A stretch of 64,000 bases of DNA, from NCBI RefSeq assembly GCF_004341235.1, contig NZ_SLUP01000003.1:1-64000 (forward strand), given 5' to 3'. The notes beneath the pieces were generated by a model. That model was not told where the DNA came from. It saw only the letters and a program-made list of their open reading frames with translations, and did no database searches. Made by a program: the position numbers and the translations under genes. Origin of the DNA: Mariniflexile fucanivorans (GTDB lineage Bacteria > Bacteroidota > Bacteroidia > Flavobacteriales > Flavobacteriaceae). Of the stretch, positions 63,837 through 64,000 are shown piece after piece. Position 1 is the first letter of the stretch. Each line of letters starts with the position of its first letter.

Positions 63837-64000
63837 TTATTTTTTTAATAAGTAGTACATATTGATGCAGAAAATAGCCGTATTAGTTATAATGATGGGT
63901 TTTGATAGTGGCTCTAACAAAATACCATAAAACACAAATAGTAAACACCCAAAGGAGTTTACTATTCGTAAATTACGCACCGATTTCATTAAAAATGAAA
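63837..64000 (-). CDS. Partial small membrane protein (YgjV/SemiSWEET-like), cut by the window edge
   Basis: The minus-strand frame ends at TAA 63839-63837 and is open to the edge. Its last 53 residues read SFLMKSVRNLRIVNSFGCLL, FVFYGILLEPLSKPIIITNT, AIFCINMYYLLKK. This matches the C-terminal half of YgjV-like proteins, small two- to three-helix membrane proteins (R-L-R-I-NS-GCLLFV-YG, then P-IITN). The start lies beyond the window. Identification is from pattern memory only. Confidence 0.6.
   Translation of the reverse strand, partial: SFLMKSVRNLRIVNSFGCLLFVFYGILLEPLSKPIIITNTAIFCINMYYLLKK

Overview
The window looks like a chromosomal segment of a marine-type member of the Flavobacteriaceae (phylum Bacteroidota). 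The DNA is AT-rich. Several genes are preceded by the Bacteroidota promoter box TAnnTTTG, and Shine-Dalgarno sequences are almost absent, the striking exception being rpsU. Families typical of the group are present: T9SS-style adhesin with thrombospondin-3 repeats, DUF3467 after rpoC, DUF2851, NamZ/DUF1343, an AGCS symporter and a tetratricopeptide/beta-barrel pair.

Layout. 1-3135: the 5' part of a large secreted adhesin, frameshifted in a run of nine G, and a LuxR-type regulator split by an in-frame TGA. 3269-5704: release factor 3, a small Fe-S protein and DUF3467. 5826-20938: a long minus-strand translation/transcription block, read in the order rpsU, xerC, hpf, tRNA-Thr, tRNA-Tyr, tRNA-Gly, tRNA-Thr, tuf, tRNA-Trp, secE, nusG, rplK, rplA, rplJ, rplL, rpoB, rpoC. 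21025-27407: minus-strand metabolic and membrane genes (acyl-CoA dehydrogenase, helix-hairpin-helix protein, AGCS symporter, K+ channel, PspC, DUF2851). 27512-33806: two consecutive ECF-sigma modules, each with a membrane-anchored putative anti-sigma partner and an LTxxQ/Spy-like exported protein; the second also has an EF-hand protein and a c-type heme lipoprotein. 34018-49124: mixed small operons, including an MBL hydrolase/NifX-like pair behind a symmetric operator, an ABC-transporter-type permease, a NamZ-like muramidase next to a serine hydrolase, and a TPR/beta-barrel pair. 49386-63655: ftsE followed by a surface-polysaccharide cluster with five or six glycosyltransferases, FdtA-like isomerase, DegT aminotransferase, GNAT/FemAB-like transferase, two Wzx-like flippases and two methyltransferases. 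The right edge cuts a small membrane protein.

The most unusual signal is not a gene. Many intergenic spacers are filled by short degenerate tandem repeats with a period of about 7 bp. Each locus has its own unit (for example TTTTGGG, CAATTGA, TAACTCG, AAGTTTA), and they often run from one gene boundary to the next. Two arrays of the CCCAAAA type lie inside the NamZ-like coding sequence, in frame and apparently in linker or loop positions. A second class of dispersed element is the REP-like palindrome (TTCCCGCCTTCGCGGGAA type and TCATTGCGAGGC type).

Three genes are broken or doubtful. Two of them (adhesin, methyltransferase at 60944) are restored by one extra base in a homopolymer, so sequencing error or phase variation must be considered. 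A fourth gene, the GNAT-like gene at 57025, appears to lack any standard start codon for its full-length form. No CRISPR array, prophage, transposase or restriction system was seen.
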